A stretch of 64,000 nt of DNA from Methylotenera sp. (GCF_029946165.1 NZ_JAQSDZ010000010.1:62001-126000); one strand, 5' to 3'. Shown: positions 1-14,939, numbered from the stretch's first letter. Numbers and translations: made by a program. Notes: generated from the sequence alone by a model not told the origin.

Positions 1-5614
<5,614 letters not shown>

Positions 5615-5744
5615 TGCATCTCCTAATGTTTGAGGGCAGAAATTAAAATACTTGTTAAAGAATTGAATCTAAAACGTAGAAAGTATTTTTATTTCTAACT
5701 TCATGTTAAGTACGAAATTTAATTACATTTTGTTACATTTTTTA

Positions 5745-5786
5745 CGCCGCTATAAACGGCGAAGGCTGACGGTCTCCCGTCAGCCT
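5745..5786 (-). promoter_or_regulatory. Tandem hairpins between rplL and rpoB (attenuator/processing site)
   Basis: Two inverted repeats sit 23-64 bases after the rplL stop. The first in transcript order has a perfect 10-bp stem (AGGCTGACGG at 5763-5772, CCGTCAGCCT at 5777-5786) closing a GAGA tetraloop of the GNRA type in the RNA. The second is a 5-bp CGCCG/CGGCG stem (5745-5749 and 5757-5761). No long U-run follows, so full termination is unlikely. In E. coli the equivalent gap holds an attenuator and an RNase III site that set rpoBC expression below that of the ribosomal proteins; the same role is inferred here. Confidence 0.6.
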
Positions 5787-5808
5787 AAATCACACTAAAA
5801 CTAAGTGA

Positions 5809-6183
5809 TTACTTGATTTCGCCAGTTGCACCAGCTTCGATCAATTTTTTCAATGCTGCATCAGCATCAGCTTTGCTTACGCCTTCTTTAACAGCTTTTG
5901 GTGCGCCATCAACTAAGTCTTTAGCTTCTTTCAAGCCTAAACCAGTTAATTCACGAACCGCTTTAATTGCGCTAACTTTTTGTTCGCCAGCGCTTAAAAT
6001 AAACACTGTGAATTCAGTTTGCTCTGCTGCCGCAGCAGCAGGAGCACCTGCAGCACCAGATGCAACAGCAACAGCTGCAGCTGATACGCCGAATTTTTCT
6101 TCGATTTCTTTAATGAATGCTGTCAAATCTAAAACTGACATACTTCCTACTGCATCTAAAATTTCTGCATTTGTAATAGCCAT
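5809..6183 (-). CDS. rplL: 50S ribosomal protein L7/L12
   Basis: The acidic stalk protein of the large subunit, which recruits translation GTPases. It has 124 residues (E. coli 121). The N-terminal dimerisation helix ([20 protein letters not shown]) is followed by an Ala-rich hinge at about residues 38-55. The C-terminal factor-binding domain has the conserved [20 protein letters not shown] helix. It lies 40 bases behind rplJ, in the usual rplJ-rplL pair, and is probably controlled through the L10 leader upstream of rplJ. Confidence 0.99.
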   Translation of the reverse strand: MAITNAEILDAVGSMSVLDLTAFIKEIEEKFGVSAAAVAVASGAAGAPAAAAAEQTEFTVFILSAGEQKVSAIKAVRELTGLGLKEAKDLVDGAPKAVKEGVSKADADAALKKLIEAGATGEIK

Positions 6184-6223
6184 TTTGAATATTTCCTATA
6201 ATTTAATAATGTAGTTAAATGAA

Positions 6224-6715
6224 TTAAGCTGCTTCTTTAGCATCACGAATTGCCGCCATCGCGCGAGCGAATTTGGTTGGCACTTCGTTGAGCGTACGAG
6301 CAAACTTAGCAAGCAATTCTTCACGACTCAGTGTAGATGCCAAGGCTTGTACGCCAGCAACATCCATCAACTGATTCGGAATAGCACCCGCTTTAATCAC
6401 GAACTTGTCGTTAGTTTTTGCAAAGTTGTTCAATACTTTAGCCGCTGCTACTGGGTCTGATGAAATACCAAACACCAATGGGCCAATCATGCTGTCTGCT
6501 AATGCTGAAAATGCTGTGCCTTCAACGGCACGACGTACTAATGAGTTTTTCAACACACGTAAGTACACGCCTGATTTTCGAGCATCTGCACGTAATACAG
6601 TCATGTCAGCCACGCCCATACCACGATATTCAGCAAGAACCATTGCTTGAGCTTGTGCAACTTGCGCGCTAACTTCAGCAACTACTGCTTTTTTCTCTGT
6701 AAGATTTAGACTCAA
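6224..6715 (-). CDS. rplJ: 50S ribosomal protein L10
   Basis: Forms the base of the L10-(L7/L12) stalk on 23S rRNA and is the autogenous repressor of its own operon in well-studied bacteria. It has 163 residues (E. coli 165), beginning [21 protein letters not shown] and including the conserved [20 protein letters not shown] stretch. The start codon is TTG (6713-6715), with GGAAGGAG just upstream. A 357-base untranslated region precedes it and holds hairpins and an L10-leader-like structure. Confidence 0.98.
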   Translation of the reverse strand: MSLNLTEKKAVVAEVSAQVAQAQAMVLAEYRGMGVADMTVLRADARKSGVYLRVLKNSLVRRAVEGTAFSALADSMIGPLVFGISSDPVAAAKVLNNFAKTNDKFVIKAGAIPNQLMDVAGVQALASTLSREELLAKFARTLNEVPTKFARAMAAIRDAKEAA

Positions 6716-7072
6716 GGTCTTCTCCTTCCGTTAAAATCTCTGCCTAAATAATAATTAAATTATTACTAAAACAGAATCTGCTTCTAGCATTAGAAATACT
6801 AAAAACCATTTCACGGCGACCATTCACTGGGAAATATTTTTCCTGTTTAGGGATACACCATCTGCGTAGGGTTTAGTAAAATCAAAGCAGAGGTTAAAGC
6901 GCGCATACTACATTGGCACTTTTTCACCCACTGAGAAACTACCGACATTAAGTCCTTTAGGACACCTACGGTCTTTGATAACCTTATTGATTAATCAAGT
7001 TATTAATCAATCAATAAGCCCAAAGCCCTTTGCGATTGGACTTGAATTAACAAGTCCAATCATCATTCTTTA
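6716..7072 (-). promoter_or_regulatory. rplA-rplJ intergenic region with L10 leader-like RNA (core about 6840-6985)
   Basis: This is the longest gene-free stretch in the window. In the transcript, CCGTAGGTGTC (around 6960-6971), then ACTTAATGTCGG, and CCTACGCAGATGGTG (around 6856-6870) occur in that order. The CGTAGG (6965-6970) and CCTACG (6865-6870) elements are complementary over about 100 bases. This arrangement resembles the L10-binding leader described for gammaproteobacterial and other rplJ operons, where L10 represses translation. The assignment rests on remembered motifs and the visible complementarity; a covariance search would settle it. The rest of the interval is AT-rich and has no coding potential that I can see. 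Confidence 0.6.
6983..7061 (-). terminator. Two consecutive hairpins downstream of rplA
   Basis: Directly after the rplA stop there is an 11-bp perfect stem, GATTGGACTTG (7034-7044) and CAAGTCCAATC (7051-7061). It is followed by an AT-rich long stem with arms about 6983-6995 and 7002-7018 (CTTATTGATTAAT against ATTAATCAATCAATAAG; one arm carries an extra TCAA unit). Neither is followed by a clean U-run, so they may be partial terminators or RNA-end protectors separating rplKA from rplJL-rpoBC. Confidence 0.5.
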
Positions 7073-7759
7073 CTAAGCTACTAAACTTGCTTGATCTAAA
7101 CGTACACCAGCACCCATTGTGCTAGAGATAGATAATTTTTTAAGGTAAACACCTTTTGTTGAAGCTGGTTTTGCTTTGTTTAAAGCATCTACTAAAGCTA
7201 ACAAGTTACCTTGCAATTGCTCAACAGTGAAAGAAGCTCGGCCGATTGTGCAATGGATAATACCGCCTTTATCTGTACGATATTGCACTTGACCCGCTTT
7301 TGCATTTTTAACAGCAGTAGCAGCATCAGGCGTTACAGTACCAACTTTTGGGTTTGGCATTAAACCACGTGGGCCTAAGATTTGACCTAAAGCACCCACG
7401 ATACGCATAGCATCTGGTGTGGCAATCACAATATCAAAATCCATCACGCCGGCTTTAACTTGTTCAGCTAAATCTTCAAAACCAACAATATCAGCACCAG
7501 CAGCTTTAGCTGCTTCAGCTTGCGCACCTTGAGCAAACACTGCTACGCGTGTTGTTTTACCAGTACCGTTAGGCAATACTAAAGCACCACGAACCAATTG
7601 GTCAGATTTACGTGCATCAATACCTAGGTTAACAACAGCATCAATGGATTCATTGAATTTTGCAGTTGCATTTTCTTTAACGATAGTTAAGCCATCAGCC
7701 ACTAGATAAAGTTTATTACGATCTACTTTTGCACGTAGTGCATCAATTCTCTTAGCCAT
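7073..7759 (-). CDS. rplA: 50S ribosomal protein L1
   Basis: Binds the L1 stalk of 23S rRNA and takes part in E-site tRNA release. It has 228 residues. The start was taken at the ATG 7757-7759 ([14 protein letters not shown]) rather than the longer reading at 7825, because MAKR is the usual L1 start and a longer reading would overlap rplK out of frame. The L1 signature [16 protein letters not shown] is present. The gene starts one base after the rplK stop, so translational coupling with L11 is likely. Confidence 0.98.
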   Translation of the reverse strand: MAKRIDALRAKVDRNKLYLVADGLTIVKENATAKFNESIDAVVNLGIDARKSDQLVRGALVLPNGTGKTTRVAVFAQGAQAEAAKAAGADIVGFEDLAEQVKAGVMDFDIVIATPDAMRIVGALGQILGPRGLMPNPKVGTVTPDAATAVKNAKAGQVQYRTDKGGIIHCTIGRASFTVEQLQGNLLALVDALNKAKPASTKGVYLKKLSISSTMGAGVRLDQASLVA

Positions 7760-7760
7760 G

Positions 7761-8192
7761 TTATACACCCTCCACTTCGATACCCATACTACGCGCACTA
7801 CCTGCGATAGTACGCACTGCAGCATCCATATCTGACGCTGTTAAGTCAGGCATTTTTGTTGTAGCAATATCTTCAGCCTGTTTGCGAGTAATCTTGCCCA
7901 CTTTATTAGTGTGCGGTGTAGGTGAACCTTTAGTGATATTCGCCGCTTTTTTGATAAGAATAGTCGCCGGAGGCGTTTTCATCACAAATGTGAAGCTCTT
8001 ATCCGCAAATGCTGTAATCACTACTGGAATTGGCAAGCCTGGCTCTACGCCTTGCGTTGCAGCATTAAATGCCTTGCAGAATTCCATAATATTCAAACCG
8101 CGTTGACCCAAAGCTGGACCAACTGGTGGACTTGGGTTGGCTTTACCTGCAGGAATCTGCAATTTGATGTAGCCAATGACTTTCTTTGCCAT
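7761..8192 (-). CDS. rplK: 50S ribosomal protein L11
   Basis: Binds the GTPase-associated centre of 23S rRNA. In other bacteria it is needed for RelA activation, and L1 represses the L11-L1 operon. It has 143 residues and opens [22 protein letters not shown], with the conserved [22 protein letters not shown] motif near the N-terminus. It precedes rplA by one base and follows nusG by 80 bases. Confidence 0.99.
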   Translation of the reverse strand: MAKKVIGYIKLQIPAGKANPSPPVGPALGQRGLNIMEFCKAFNAATQGVEPGLPIPVVITAFADKSFTFVMKTPPATILIKKAANITKGSPTPHTNKVGKITRKQAEDIATTKMPDLTASDMDAAVRTIAGSARSMGIEVEGV

Positions 8193-8272
8193 GGTATAAC
8201 TCCTAAAATGGGTAATAGCGCTAAATAAATTTAGCTCCCCGTTAAATATAACTACCTAAAAATTACTTCTTA

Positions 8273-8809
8273 CTAAACTTCTTTTTCGATTTGACTGAAC
8301 TCAAGCTCAACTGGCGTTGAACGTCCAAAGATCACAACGGACACATGTAACTTACTTTTCTCGTAGTTAACATCTTCCACATTGCCAGAAAAGTCTTTGA
8401 ATGGGCCATCAACAATGCGTACAGACTCACCTTTTTCAAAGGTAAGTTTTTGTGTAGGATTGCTTTTACTATCATCAATACGCTGCAAGATGATATCAAC
8501 TTCTTTATCTTTGATTGGCGTAGGCTTTTGCGCGCTACCACCAATAAATGCAGTTACACGTGGCGTGCTTTTAACCAAATGCCAACTCTCGTCAGTCATC
8601 GCCATTTGCACTAGAACGTATCCTGGATATAGCTTGCGCTCAGAGATGGTTTTTTGACCTGCCTTCATCTCAATCACTTCTTCGATTGGAACAAGAATCT
8701 GACCAAATTGATCTTGCAGACCATTACGAACGATGCGTTCTTCCAGTCCTTTTTGCACAGACTTCTCAAAACCTGAGAATGCTTGTACCGCGTACCATTT
8801 CATACTCAT
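8273..8809 (-). CDS. nusG: Transcription termination/antitermination factor NusG
   Basis: Binds the RNA polymerase clamp through an N-terminal NGN domain ([20 protein letters not shown]) and contacts Rho or S10 through a C-terminal KOW domain ([16 protein letters not shown]). It has 178 residues, close to the 181 of E. coli. The start was placed at the ATG 8807-8809 (MSMKWYAV), which overlaps the secE stop as TAATG; a longer reading from 8833 is possible but would lie inside secE. ATG 8801-8803 is an alternative two codons downstream. Confidence 0.96.
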   Translation of the reverse strand: MSMKWYAVQAFSGFEKSVQKGLEERIVRNGLQDQFGQILVPIEEVIEMKAGQKTISERKLYPGYVLVQMAMTDESWHLVKSTPRVTAFIGGSAQKPTPIKDKEVDIILQRIDDSKSNPTQKLTFEKGESVRIVDGPFKDFSGNVEDVNYEKSKLHVSVVIFGRSTPVELEFSQIEKEV

Positions 8810-9156
8810 TACGCGCCCCGTCCCATTAACCACTGCACCATAAATGCAAATCCGATATCAACTACCGCTAAGAATGCAGCCATAATCACCACCAACACAA
8901 ACACTACTAAAGTTGTTTGCGTTGTTTCTTTACGTGTTGGCCATACCACTTTACGCGCTTCAGCTACAGCCTCGCCCATAAATACTATTGACTGCTGGCC
9001 AATAGGTGTTGTCCAAAGCACTGCAATAGAAGCACCTAAGCCAGCAAGTACTGCGAGTATACGCAACACGGTAGCTTTATCTGCTAGCAGGTAGAATCCT
9101 GCAATGCCTGCAGCGAGTAGCAAAAATGCCACCAACAACTTAATTTTGTTGATCAT
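8809..9156 (-). CDS. secE: Preprotein translocase subunit SecE
   Basis: Essential clamp subunit of the SecYEG channel in the inner membrane. It has 115 residues with three predicted transmembrane helices (about residues 7-26, 30-48 and 83-108), the long three-helix form also seen in E. coli. The conserved cytoplasmic amphipathic region [17 protein letters not shown] precedes the last helix. It is coupled to nusG by a one-base TAATG overlap and lies downstream of tRNA-Trp. Confidence 0.96.
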   Translation of the reverse strand: MINKIKLLVAFLLLAAGIAGFYLLADKATVLRILAVLAGLGASIAVLWTTPIGQQSIVFMGEAVAEARKVVWPTRKETTQTTLVVFVLVVIMAAFLAVVDIGFAFMVQWLMGRGA

Positions 9157-9209
9157 AGTTTACTTAATTAGCGTTACTTAAATAATGTTTAAAAACATCA
9201 CTTCAAATT

Positions 9210-9285
9210 TGGCAGGCCAAGAGGGTGTCGAACCCCCAACCCTCGGTTTTGGAGACCGATACTCTACCAATTGAGCTATTGGCCT
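9210..9285 (-). tRNA. tRNA-Trp (CCA anticodon)
   Basis: A 76-base cloverleaf with acceptor AGGCCAA/TTGGCCT, discriminator G and encoded CCA end. The D-arm contains AGCTCAATTGGTAGAG and the T-arm GGGTTCGACACCC. The anticodon loop CTCCAAA gives anticodon CCA, reading UGG. It lies between tuf and secE, its standard place in this operon. Confidence 0.97.
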
Positions 9286-9316
9286 GTAGTTTAGGCTTTA
9301 CGCCTCACAACTTAAA

Positions 9317-9344
9317 AAGCTACGCTGGGTTGTTAGCGTAGCTT
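9317..9344 (-). terminator. Terminator-like hairpin after tuf
   Basis: A perfect 10-bp stem, AAGCTACGCT (9317-9326) and AGCGTAGCTT (9335-9344), with an 8-base loop. In the transcript it begins about 16 bases after the tuf stop and is followed by a short U-stretch (TTTTTAAG), as in an intrinsic terminator. Partial read-through into tRNA-Trp and secE is plausible. Confidence 0.6.
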
Positions 9345-9359
9345 CTTATTCAAAACATA

Positions 9360-10550
9360 TTACTCGATGATTTTAGCAACAACACCAGCACCCACAGTAC
9401 GACCACCTTCACGGATAGCGAAGCGTAAGCCTTCTTCCATCGCGATTGGAGAGATCAATGTGACTACGATTGATACGTTATCACCTGGCATCACCATTTC
9501 TGTGCCTTCTGGTAATTCTACTGCGCCCGTTACGTCTGTGGTACGGAAGTAGAATTGTGGGCGGTAACCTTGGAAGAATGGTGTGTGACGACCGCCTTCA
9601 TCTTTACCTAGCACATAGATTTCTGCTGTGAATTTTGTGTGTGGTTTGATTGAACCTGATTTAGCTAATACTTGACCACGTTCGATGTCTTCACGTTTTG
9701 TACCACGTAGCAATACACCTACGTTATCACCAGCCATACCTTGGTCTAGTAATTTACGGAACATTTCAACACCAGTACAAGTAGTTTTTACGGTTGGTTT
9801 TAGACCAACAATTTCAATTTCATCACCGACTTTTACAATACCGCGTTCGATACGGCCTGTTACTACAGTACCACGACCTGAGATTGAGAATACGTCTTCA
9901 ACTGGCATTAAGAATGTACCGTCGATTGCGCGTTCTGGCATTGGGATGTAAGTATCTAATGCTTCTGCTAGACGGAAGATTGATGGCTCGCCGATTTCTG
10001 TTTGGTCGCCTTCTAATGCTGCACGTGCTGAGCCTGTGATGATTGGTGTATCGTCACCTGGGAAGTCGTATTTGCTTAGCAAGTCACGTACTTCCATTTC
10101 CACTAGTTCTAATAACTCAGCATCGTCTACTAAGTCTGCTTTGTTTAGGTAGACAACGATGTATGGTACGCCAACTTGACGTGCTAATAGGATGTGCTCA
10201 CGTGTTTGTGGCATAGGACCATCAGCAGCTGAACATACTAAGATCGCGCCGTCCATTTGTGCTGCACCGGTAATCATGTTTTTAACATAGTCGGCATGGC
10301 CTGGACAGTCTACGTGTGCGTAGTGACGGTTGGCTGTTTCGTATTCAACGTGGGCTGTGTTAATGGTAATACCACGTGCTTTTTCTTCTGGTGCCGCGTC
10401 AATTTGATCGTAGGCTTTTGCTTCGCCGCCGAATTTTTTAGACAGGATTGTGGTAATCGCTGCTGTTAATGTTGTTTTACCATGGTCAACGTGGCCAATT
10501 GTGCCTACGTTAACGTGCGGCTTGGTCCGCTCAAATTTACCTTTTGCCAT
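9360..10550 (-). CDS. tuf: Elongation factor Tu
   Basis: GTPase that delivers aminoacyl-tRNA to the ribosome. It has 396 residues, the normal length. The G-motifs are clear: P-loop GHVDHGKT near residues 18-25, DCPGHADY, and NKAD. The switch I stretch [10 protein letters not shown] and the C-terminal [21 protein letters not shown] motif are intact. It stands downstream of four tRNA genes, as tufB does in E. coli. A second copy commonly exists in the str operon of related bacteria; it is not in this window. Confidence 0.99.
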   Translation of the reverse strand: MAKGKFERTKPHVNVGTIGHVDHGKTTLTAAITTILSKKFGGEAKAYDQIDAAPEEKARGITINTAHVEYETANRHYAHVDCPGHADYVKNMITGAAQMDGAILVCSAADGPMPQTREHILLARQVGVPYIVVYLNKADLVDDAELLELVEMEVRDLLSKYDFPGDDTPIITGSARAALEGDQTEIGEPSIFRLAEALDTYIPMPERAIDGTFLMPVEDVFSISGRGTVVTGRIERGIVKVGDEIEIVGLKPTVKTTCTGVEMFRKLLDQGMAGDNVGVLLRGTKREDIERGQVLAKSGSIKPHTKFTAEIYVLGKDEGGRHTPFFQGYRPQFYFRTTDVTGAVELPEGTEMVMPGDNVSIVVTLISPIAMEEGLRFAIREGGRTVGAGVVAKIIE

Positions 10551-10670
10551 TGCTTCAGTCCTTTACAATATTTTATTAACTATAAGTTTTATTAGAATTA
10601 ATAAAACTTGTTCAAATTAAAACTTACCTAAATCAAATTGATACCACTTTAAATTTTCTATATAACACTT

Positions 10671-10745
<75 letters not shown>

Positions 10746-10767
10746 GCTTGTTCTGCTACCCAGTCTT

Positions 10768-10843
10768 TGGAGCGGGCGACGAGACTCGAACTCGCGACAT
10801 TCAGTTTGGAAAACTGAAGCTCTACCAACTGAGCTACACCCGC
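10768..10843 (-). tRNA. tRNA-Gly (TCC anticodon)
   Basis: A 76-base cloverleaf with acceptor GCGGGTG/CGCCCGC (one mispair) and an encoded CCA. The anticodon stem TCAGT/ACTGA encloses loop TTTCCAA, so the anticodon is TCC, reading GGA. It lies between tRNA-Tyr and tRNA-Thr(GGT). Confidence 0.95.
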
Positions 10844-10917
10844 GCATCCATCTTAACCAGCGCCAACAGGCTCAAACTATTACAGCTACTACTTTTGCAA
10901 AATCGGTGTATTACAAA

Positions 10918-11005
<88 letters not shown>

Positions 11006-11078
11006 AAACCGAACCCGCGATTATGCTGAAAATTTAACTGGCTGTCAAATTGTATAAAAGGGTAAACGTTTAAGAATT

Positions 11079-11154
11079 TGGTGCCGGATGTCGGAATCGA
11101 ACTGACGACCTTCGCATTACAAGTGCGCTGCTCTACCAACTGAGCTAATCCGGC
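11079..11154 (-). tRNA. tRNA-Thr (TGT anticodon)
   Basis: A 76-base cloverleaf, acceptor GCCGGAT/ATCCGGC with an encoded CCA. Anticodon loop CTTGTAA gives TGT, reading ACA. It is the first tRNA of the array, with a TATAAT-containing promoter-like sequence just upstream. Confidence 0.95.
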
Positions 11155-11171
11155 GTTTATTTGAGTTGCGT

Positions 11172-11200
11172 ATTATACTGATATTTTAAAAAAAGTAACC
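11172..11200 (-). promoter_or_regulatory. Putative sigma-70 promoter of the tRNA-tuf operon
   Basis: In transcript sense a perfect TATAAT -10 box (11172-11177 on the complement) stands about 20 bases before the first tRNA, followed by a GC-containing discriminator (ACGCAAC) of the kind found at stringently controlled stable-RNA promoters. The -35 region is weak (TTACTT or GTTACT at 15-16 bp spacing). The site touches the end of sspB, so the tRNA operon could also receive read-through from petABC-sspAB. Confidence 0.5.
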
Positions 11201-11622
11201 TACTTTACGATAGTTAATGTAGGTTTTTTGCTTTTATTTACACTTTTCTCATCAGAGGCCTCTACTTGGCCATCTGACGCCTCATTTTTACTCGAAAAGA
11301 CTGAGGCATCTTCTATTTCGAAAAACATACCCTGACCGTTTTCACGTGCGAAAATACCTTTTACCGCATGCATAGGCACATAAAGATTTTGTGAAACGCC
11401 ACCAAATCTTGCTGAAAAGCTAATCGCTTCATTGCCTATCAACAAGTCTTTAGTAGCGCTATAGTTCACATTCAATACTATTTCACCATTTTTAACATAG
11501 GCTACAGGTACGCGTGCGTGGCTATCTACCGCAACTAGCAAGTGCGGTGTGCAGCCATTATCCATACACCATTCGTGTATAGCACGTACCATATAGGGTT
11601 TAGTCGAGGTAAAATCAGCCAT
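11200..11622 (-). CDS. sspB: ClpXP adaptor protein SspB
   Basis: Delivers ssrA-tagged polypeptides to the ClpXP protease. It has 140 residues. The folded substrate-binding domain covers about residues 5-105 (with STKPYMVRAIHEWCMDNG and ISFSARFGG). A low-complexity linker follows. The extreme C-terminus KPTLTIVK fits the short hydrophobic ClpX-binding tail of SspB proteins. It sits 16 bases behind sspA, the normal pairing. Confidence 0.94.
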   Translation of the reverse strand: MADFTSTKPYMVRAIHEWCMDNGCTPHLLVAVDSHARVPVAYVKNGEIVLNVNYSATKDLLIGNEAISFSARFGGVSQNLYVPMHAVKGIFARENGQGMFFEIEDASVFSSKNEASDGQVEASDEKSVNKSKKPTLTIVK

Positions 11623-11638
11623 TGAAACTTATATCCTA

Positions 11639-12238
11639 TTACTTACGCATTGCTTTTTCTGAAGGCGTCATTGCATCTGAATACAACGGTCTTGAGAATA
11701 AACGCTCTGCATATTTTAAGATAGGTGTAGCTTGGTTTTGCAAATCAATACCGTAATGACCTAAACGCCATAATAATGGTGTTACAGCCACATCCAACAT
11801 TGAGTAATCATCACCTAACAAATAGTTTTGTTTAGAGAAAATTGGCACAAGCTGTGTCAAATTATCACGAATCGTAATACGTGCTTTATCTGCTTTCTCA
11901 TCATCACCAGACTCAATGTCTTTAATGTGATCAAACAACTCTTTTTCAAAGTTATATAAAAACAATCTTGCACGTGCGCGCATTACAGGATCTGGTGGCA
12001 TTAATTGCGGATGTGGAAAGCGCTCATCAATATACTCATTGATAATATTAGCTTCCGACAACACCAAATCACGCTCAACCAGAACAGGCACTTGGTTGTA
12101 TGGATTAATTACCGCTAAATCTTCTGGTTTATTCGCAAGATCAACATCGATTACTTGAAAATCCATGCCCTTTTCAAACAAAACAATTCGACAGCGGTGG
12201 CTATAGGGATCAGTTGTCCCCGAATATAAAGTCATCAT
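11639..12238 (-). CDS. sspA: Stringent starvation protein A (GST-like RNA polymerase-associated protein)
   Basis: A glutathione-S-transferase-fold protein that associates with RNA polymerase in E. coli and supports stress and stationary-phase gene expression. It has 199 residues: an N-terminal thioredoxin-like domain (TLYSGTTDPYSHRCRIVLFEKG, then NPYNQVPVLVERDLVLSEANII) and an all-helical C-terminal domain from about residue 87. It starts 3 bases after petC, so it appears to be the tail of the petABC operon, an arrangement typical of betaproteobacteria. Confidence 0.94.
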   Translation of the reverse strand: MMTLYSGTTDPYSHRCRIVLFEKGMDFQVIDVDLANKPEDLAVINPYNQVPVLVERDLVLSEANIINEYIDERFPHPQLMPPDPVMRARARLFLYNFEKELFDHIKDIESGDDEKADKARITIRDNLTQLVPIFSKQNYLLGDDYSMLDVAVTPLLWRLGHYGIDLQNQATPILKYAERLFSRPLYSDAMTPSEKAMRK

Positions 12239-12241
12239 AAT

Positions 12242-12967
12242 TTAATGTATATCTTTCCAATAAGCTTTTTTGAGTTTGTAAGTAAGTACCAACAACACTC
12301 CTAAAAACAGTAATACAAACCAGCCCAAGTGATTGCGCTGCTGCTTGCCAGGTTCAGCCATAAAGGCCATATAGTTGGTTAAATCACCAATTAAAGTGTC
12401 GTATTCTTCCGTGCTAAGCATACCCGGCTTAGACAACGTAAGTTCATGCGTTTCATGATTGAAGGTTTGCTCGCCTTGTAATTCAAACAGTACGTGGGGC
12501 ATTGCTACTTTATCGTACACCACGTTATTCCAACCCGATGGGCGCGTATCGTCGCGATAAAAGCTGCGCATATAGGTGTATACCCAATCTGCACCGCGAG
12601 CGCGCACCTCTACGGATAAATCTGGCGGCGCAACACCAAGCCATACTTTAGCCTCATTTTTATTCATAGAGACTTTCATGGTGTCACCAACTTTTTCACC
12701 CGCAAAAAGTAAATTATCTTTAATTTGCTTTTCAGTTAAGCCGATTTCTTGCAAACGGCTATAACGCATAAAGCTTGCACTATGACAATTTAAGCAATTA
12801 TTGATAAAAGTACGTGCGCCGCGTTGTAGTGAGTCTTGATTAGACGCATCAATCGGCGCCCGGTCTAAATGTGCGCCTTCGTTAGCAATTGCAAATTGCG
12901 TAAATAATAAGCAAGGGAACAAGACCAATGCCAATAAAGATTTTTTCATTATATTTTTAATTTTCAT
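12242..12967 (-). CDS. petC: Ubiquinol-cytochrome c reductase, cytochrome c1 subunit
   Basis: Haem-c subunit of the bc1 complex; passes electrons from the Rieske protein to soluble cytochrome c. It has 241 residues with a cleavable signal peptide (to about residue 28). The single haem site is CLNCH (C58, C61, H62). The C-terminal membrane anchor is at about residues 215-232 (GWFVLLFLGVLLVLTYKL), followed by a basic tail. It is the third gene of petABC, 4 bases behind petB. Confidence 0.96.
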   Translation of the reverse strand: MKIKNIMKKSLLALVLFPCLLFTQFAIANEGAHLDRAPIDASNQDSLQRGARTFINNCLNCHSASFMRYSRLQEIGLTEKQIKDNLLFAGEKVGDTMKVSMNKNEAKVWLGVAPPDLSVEVRARGADWVYTYMRSFYRDDTRPSGWNNVVYDKVAMPHVLFELQGEQTFNHETHELTLSKPGMLSTEEYDTLIGDLTNYMAFMAEPGKQQRNHLGWFVLLFLGVLLVLTYKLKKAYWKDIH

Positions 12968-12971
12968 GATA

Positions 12972-14312
12972 TTAACCTGTCACTCTTTCTGGCACTGGCA
13001 AGCTTTTATCTCGTTTGGTATACCACGGCATCAGTAAGAAGAAAGCAAAGTAAACCACAGTAAAGATACGGGCAATAACCGTAGCAATATCTGCTTTACC
13101 TAACCATGCCCCAAACTGACCAAATATATCAGCTGGTACAGTTCCTAAATACCCTAACACTAAAAAGCTCACAACAAAGGCCAAAAGCCATTTTTTGTAA
13201 AGTGTACCGCGGTAGCGAATAGACTTTACCGCACCCTTATCCAGCCAAGGTAAGAAAGCAAAGATGACTACCGACAGACCCATTGCAACTACCCCTGGGA
13301 ACTGCGAAACACCAATTGGCGGAACTGCTCTTAATATTGAATAATAAGGCGTGAAGTACCACGTAGGAGCAATGTGCGCTGGTGTGACTAGCGGGTTAGC
13401 CGGTATAAAGTTATTAGCTTCTAGAAAGTATCCACCAACTTCTGGCGCAAAGAAAATAATAGCTGAAAACACGATTAAGAATACAACCACGCCCACCATA
13501 TCTTTAACGGTGTAGTAAGGATGAAACGGAATACCATCTAATGGAATGCCAGTTTTTTCATCTTTTGTCTTTTTAATCTCTACGCCATCAGGATTATTTG
13601 ACCCAACTTCATGCAGTGCAATTAAGTGAGCCGCTACAAGGCCAAGCAACACCAATGGCAAAGCAATGACGTGAAATGCAAAAAAGCGGTTTAAGGTAGC
13701 ATCACCCACTAAATAGTCGCCACGTAACCACTCCATTAAGTCTGGCCCAATTAATGGCACAGTACCAAACAAACTAGTAATTACTTGCGCACCCCAGTAA
13801 GACATTTGACCCCATGGCAAAAGGTATCCGAAAAATGCTTCGCCCATTAAAGCCAAGAAAATACCCATTCCGAATAACCAAATTAGCTCGCGCGGATTAC
13901 GATATGAACCATAAATAATGCCGCGGAACATATGTAAATAAATTACTACGAAGAACATGGATGCGCCAGTAGAGTGCATATAGCGAATGATGTAGCCCCA
14001 TGGCACGTCGCGCATAATGTATTCAACAGATGCGAAAGCTACTGACGGATTACCAAGAATACCGTCTAATGGCGAAGCATCTGGCTTGTAATGCATGGTT
14101 AAAAAGATGCCAGTGACAATTTGAATCACCAAAACCAACATGGCTAATGAGCCGAAGAAGTACCAAAAATTGAAGTTTTTAGGTGCGTAATATTCTGTTA
14201 AGTGCGCTTTAATATTACTAGTCAGCGGAAAACGATCATCCACCCAATTGAGAGTACCATCTAAAACGCCAGCAAATCTTGATTTTCTTTCTGTTACAGA
14301 TTTAATAGCCAT
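12972..14312 (-). CDS. petB: Ubiquinol-cytochrome c reductase, cytochrome b subunit
   Basis: Membrane core of the bc1 complex, carrying haems bL and bH and the two quinone sites. It has 446 residues and multiple transmembrane helices. Candidate haem-ligand histidines are H113, H127, H214 and H229. The Qo-site loop reads P316-T-W-Y319 instead of the mitochondrial PEWY. Variation at this Glu is known in proteobacteria. The gene sits 3 bases behind petA and 4 before petC. Confidence 0.97.
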   Translation of the reverse strand: MAIKSVTERKSRFAGVLDGTLNWVDDRFPLTSNIKAHLTEYYAPKNFNFWYFFGSLAMLVLVIQIVTGIFLTMHYKPDASPLDGILGNPSVAFASVEYIMRDVPWGYIIRYMHSTGASMFFVVIYLHMFRGIIYGSYRNPRELIWLFGMGIFLALMGEAFFGYLLPWGQMSYWGAQVITSLFGTVPLIGPDLMEWLRGDYLVGDATLNRFFAFHVIALPLVLLGLVAAHLIALHEVGSNNPDGVEIKKTKDEKTGIPLDGIPFHPYYTVKDMVGVVVFLIVFSAIIFFAPEVGGYFLEANNFIPANPLVTPAHIAPTWYFTPYYSILRAVPPIGVSQFPGVVAMGLSVVIFAFLPWLDKGAVKSIRYRGTLYKKWLLAFVVSFLVLGYLGTVPADIFGQFGAWLGKADIATVIARIFTVVYFAFFLLMPWYTKRDKSLPVPERVTG

Positions 14313-14315
14313 GAC

Positions 14316-14939
14316 TTATGCTTTCCCTTCAGGATCAATACCGATAAGCAGCGTGGTTTCGGTTAAATAATGATACTTTGGCACCACCAAATTTGTCGGC
14401 GCAGGTGAACCTTCAAAAACACGCCCAGCTAAGTCAAACTTAGAACCATGGCATGGACAAACGAACCCACCGTCCCAATCTGAAGTTACCTCAAAGCGTG
14501 AGTTTGGTGAACAACCTAAATGCGTACAAGTGCCGAGCATTACCCCGTACTCGGCCTTAATTGCGCGACCATTATCTTTGCAATAATCTTGTTGCTGAGG
14601 AACATCTGACTTTGGATCTTTCAACTGTGCATCGTGGTTTTCAAGTTTCTCTAGCATTTCTTTTGTACGATGGATAATCCATACTGGTTGACCGCGATAC
14701 TCAGCCACCATCATTTCACCAGGCGCCACTTTAGAAATATCGACCTCAACAGGCGCACCAGCGGCCTTAGCGCGCTCGCTCGGCGTCATGCTCACAACAA
14801 AAGGCACAGCCGCAGCAGCGCAACCTAACGCACCAACAGCAGAAGTGGTAATTAAAAATTTACGTTTTTCTAAATCTACTAAAGCATCTGGTTCGGACTG
14901 CGAACCAGTTTGATACTTGTCACTGTGGTGGTCTGACAT
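14316..14939 (-). CDS. petA: Ubiquinol-cytochrome c reductase, Rieske iron-sulfur subunit
   Basis: Carries the 2Fe-2S cluster that oxidises ubiquinol at the Qo site. It has 207 residues with one N-terminal membrane anchor (about 29-50). The ligands are in CTHLGC (C138, H140, C143) and CPCHG (C161, C163, H164), giving two Cys and two His cluster ligands plus the disulfide pair. The twin-arginine motif is weakened to KRKFL just before the anchor, although Rieske proteins are normally Tat substrates; a full tatABC set is 3 kb away. Confidence 0.96.
   Translation of the reverse strand: MSDHHSDKYQTGSQSEPDALVDLEKRKFLITTSAVGALGCAAAAVPFVVSMTPSERAKAAGAPVEVDISKVAPGEMMVAEYRGQPVWIIHRTKEMLEKLENHDAQLKDPKSDVPQQQDYCKDNGRAIKAEYGVMLGTCTHLGCSPNSRFEVTSDWDGGFVCPCHGSKFDLAGRVFEGSPAPTNLVVPKYHYLTETTLLIGIDPEGKA

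Noticed and set aside
5813-6214. A 133-codon open frame on the plus strand.
   Set aside because: Antisense to rplL. The Ala/Pro-rich product reflects the L7/L12 hinge codons.
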